From contig CASEQO010000118.1 of NCBI GenBank assembly GCA_949290035.1, forward strand, positions 1 to 7,069: a stretch of DNA of 7,069 bases, in the 5' to 3' direction. A program made the translations under genes and the position numbers. The notes under the pieces were generated by a model. That model was not told where the DNA came from and ran no database searches. It was given only the letters and a program-made list of their open reading frames with translations. Origin of the DNA: an uncultured Mycoplasmataceae bacterium (lineage in GTDB: Bacteria; Bacillota_I; Bacilli_A; Mycoplasmatales; Mycoplasmoidaceae). Shown here piece after piece: positions 6,150-7,069 of this stretch; position 1 is the first letter of the stretch; each line of letters begins with the position of its first letter.

Positions 6150-6153
6150 CTCC
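6150..6153 (-). promoter_or_regulatory. Ribosome binding site deciding the ATPase start
   Basis: GGAG on the minus strand overlaps the in-frame ATG at 6155-6153 and lies 12 nt before the ATG at 6137-6135. dgkA has a nearly identical arrangement (GGAG followed by an A/T spacer). This favours 6137 as the true start. Confidence 0.55.
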
Positions 6154-6156
6154 ATA

Positions 6157-7069
6157 TTATCTATTAGATCATTTAAAGAATTTTACACTTAGTCCAAAGA
6201 ATAAACCAATTCATGCAAAAGGTAATATCATATTTAATATTCTTTCTGGTTTAGAAAATACATCTATCATTTTTGAGCTTTTGCTATCTACAACTTGATA
6301 ATTTGCATCCATATCAAATACATTAAATGATCCAGACATAGTTTGTTGAATAACTTCTTTTTCTTTTACTATTGAAATAGTTCATTGTGCAGGATCATCT
6401 ACACAACCATTTCACGATTGAATCAATAGTGATGTAGTACTTTTAAATGGAGAAATGTATCCTAAGTATCATAAAGCGTCTACTTTTCTAACCATATCCA
6501 CTGGTAATACTTGAGCAGTTAAAAATTGACTTAATATTAATATAGGTATACCAATACCTTGTATTAACATTGTAGATTTACAAATTGATACAAGAAGCAT
6601 TCCTAATGATGCACCAACTAATATATTCAAAAGCATTCCTCAAATAAATCCACCTCAATTAACATTTGATAGCATTATTCCTAAAGAAACAGAATATAAA
6701 GGGTAATTTTTACCATCTATTCACATAACAGAAGACATGATTTCTTTTCCATTATTCATATTTCCACTAAATATAGCTATACCAATAATTATTGAAAAAA
6801 ATGTCCCTATAATCATAACAACTATATAATAACAAATAGCTGCAATTATAAACATATATGGTTTAATAGGAGTTACTCCTATTCTTTTTAATAAGCTTGA
6901 TCTTTTGAATTCATATATAGCTTGTGGCATTGATGTTAAAGAAACTGCCATTGCAGATATAGCAAGCATCCCTCCAAACATTGAATAATATCCTAACATC
7001 ATTCCAAGAATAGCTATAAATATAATTGGAAAACCAAAAGCAAAAAATGGACCGATGATTGATTTTCAA
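6157..7069 (-). CDS. ABC-2 type permease, 3' part (N terminus outside window)
   Basis: An open reading frame enters from the window edge and ends at TAA 6159-6157; 303 residues are visible. All nine tryptophans are TGA codons, so under the standard code the gene would look shattered. Hydrophobic segments fall at visible residues about 5-22, 28-46, 71-100, 138-162, 164-185 and 277-296. Between the fourth and fifth there is no loop, and before the last is a polar loop of about 70 residues. The segment DALWYLGYISPFKSTT matches the conserved Pro-containing region of ABC-2 membrane proteins, placed before the last helix. It pairs with the ATPase that begins within 25 nt downstream. Export of a drug, peptide, lipid or polymer is possible; the substrate cannot be read from sequence. 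Confidence 0.88.

Noticed and set aside
6720..7002. Short separate membrane protein of 93 residues
   Set aside because: It is one segment of the larger permease cut artificially at a TGA codon and at an internal ATG.

Overview
The window comes from an AT-rich mollicute (Mycoplasma/Spiroplasma-type bacterium) that reads UGA as tryptophan. Six conserved genes make sense only if in-frame TGA codons are read through as Trp: TtcA-like (3), RecO (1), Era (1), DgkA (1), Dut (1) and the ABC permease (9 in the visible part). Era, for example, needs one to reach its normal WR...LGYK-type C terminus. Base composition, short spacers and overlapping genes fit the same group. I cannot name the genus. Every gene lies on the minus strand, so transcription runs from high to low coordinates.

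Layout in transcription order. (1) 7069-6157: 3' part of an ABC-2 permease, then 6137-5277 its ATPase, closed by a hairpin terminator (5251-5280). (2) 5237-5210: a good sigma-A type promoter driving one GTG-started gene (5177-3963). It encodes a 404-residue protein with an FG/N/S/Q-rich low-complexity head, an acidic Tyr/Gln-rich middle and a C-terminal domain resembling a zinc-dependent nucleotide deaminase whose zinc ligands are lost. A perfect 10-bp hairpin (3941-3964) ends this unit. (3) 3884-220: a tight operon dut - ybeY - dgkA - era - recO - ttcA-like. Its last three junctions are all one-base TAATG stop/start overlaps. (4) 174-59: an rRNA leader with a likely promoter, two hairpins and a boxA-like element, followed by the first ~58 nt of 16S rRNA (58-1), which runs out of the window.

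The operon combines nucleotide hygiene (dUTPase), ribosome and rRNA maturation (YbeY, Era), lipid-carrier phosphorylation (DgkA family), recombinational repair (RecO) and tRNA thiolation (TtcA-like), and sits head-to-tail upstream of an rRNA operon. The ybeY-dgkA-era-recO core is a classic Firmicute order, but the cytidine deaminase gene (cdd) usually found between dgkA and era is absent.

The main novelty candidate is the 404-residue protein: a prion-like/FG-nucleoporin-like disordered region joined to a pseudo-deaminase domain, next to dut. A second point is that ybeY has no ATG, GTG or TTG in a position giving a full-length product. The best candidate start is a non-canonical ATA with a well-placed ribosome binding site.
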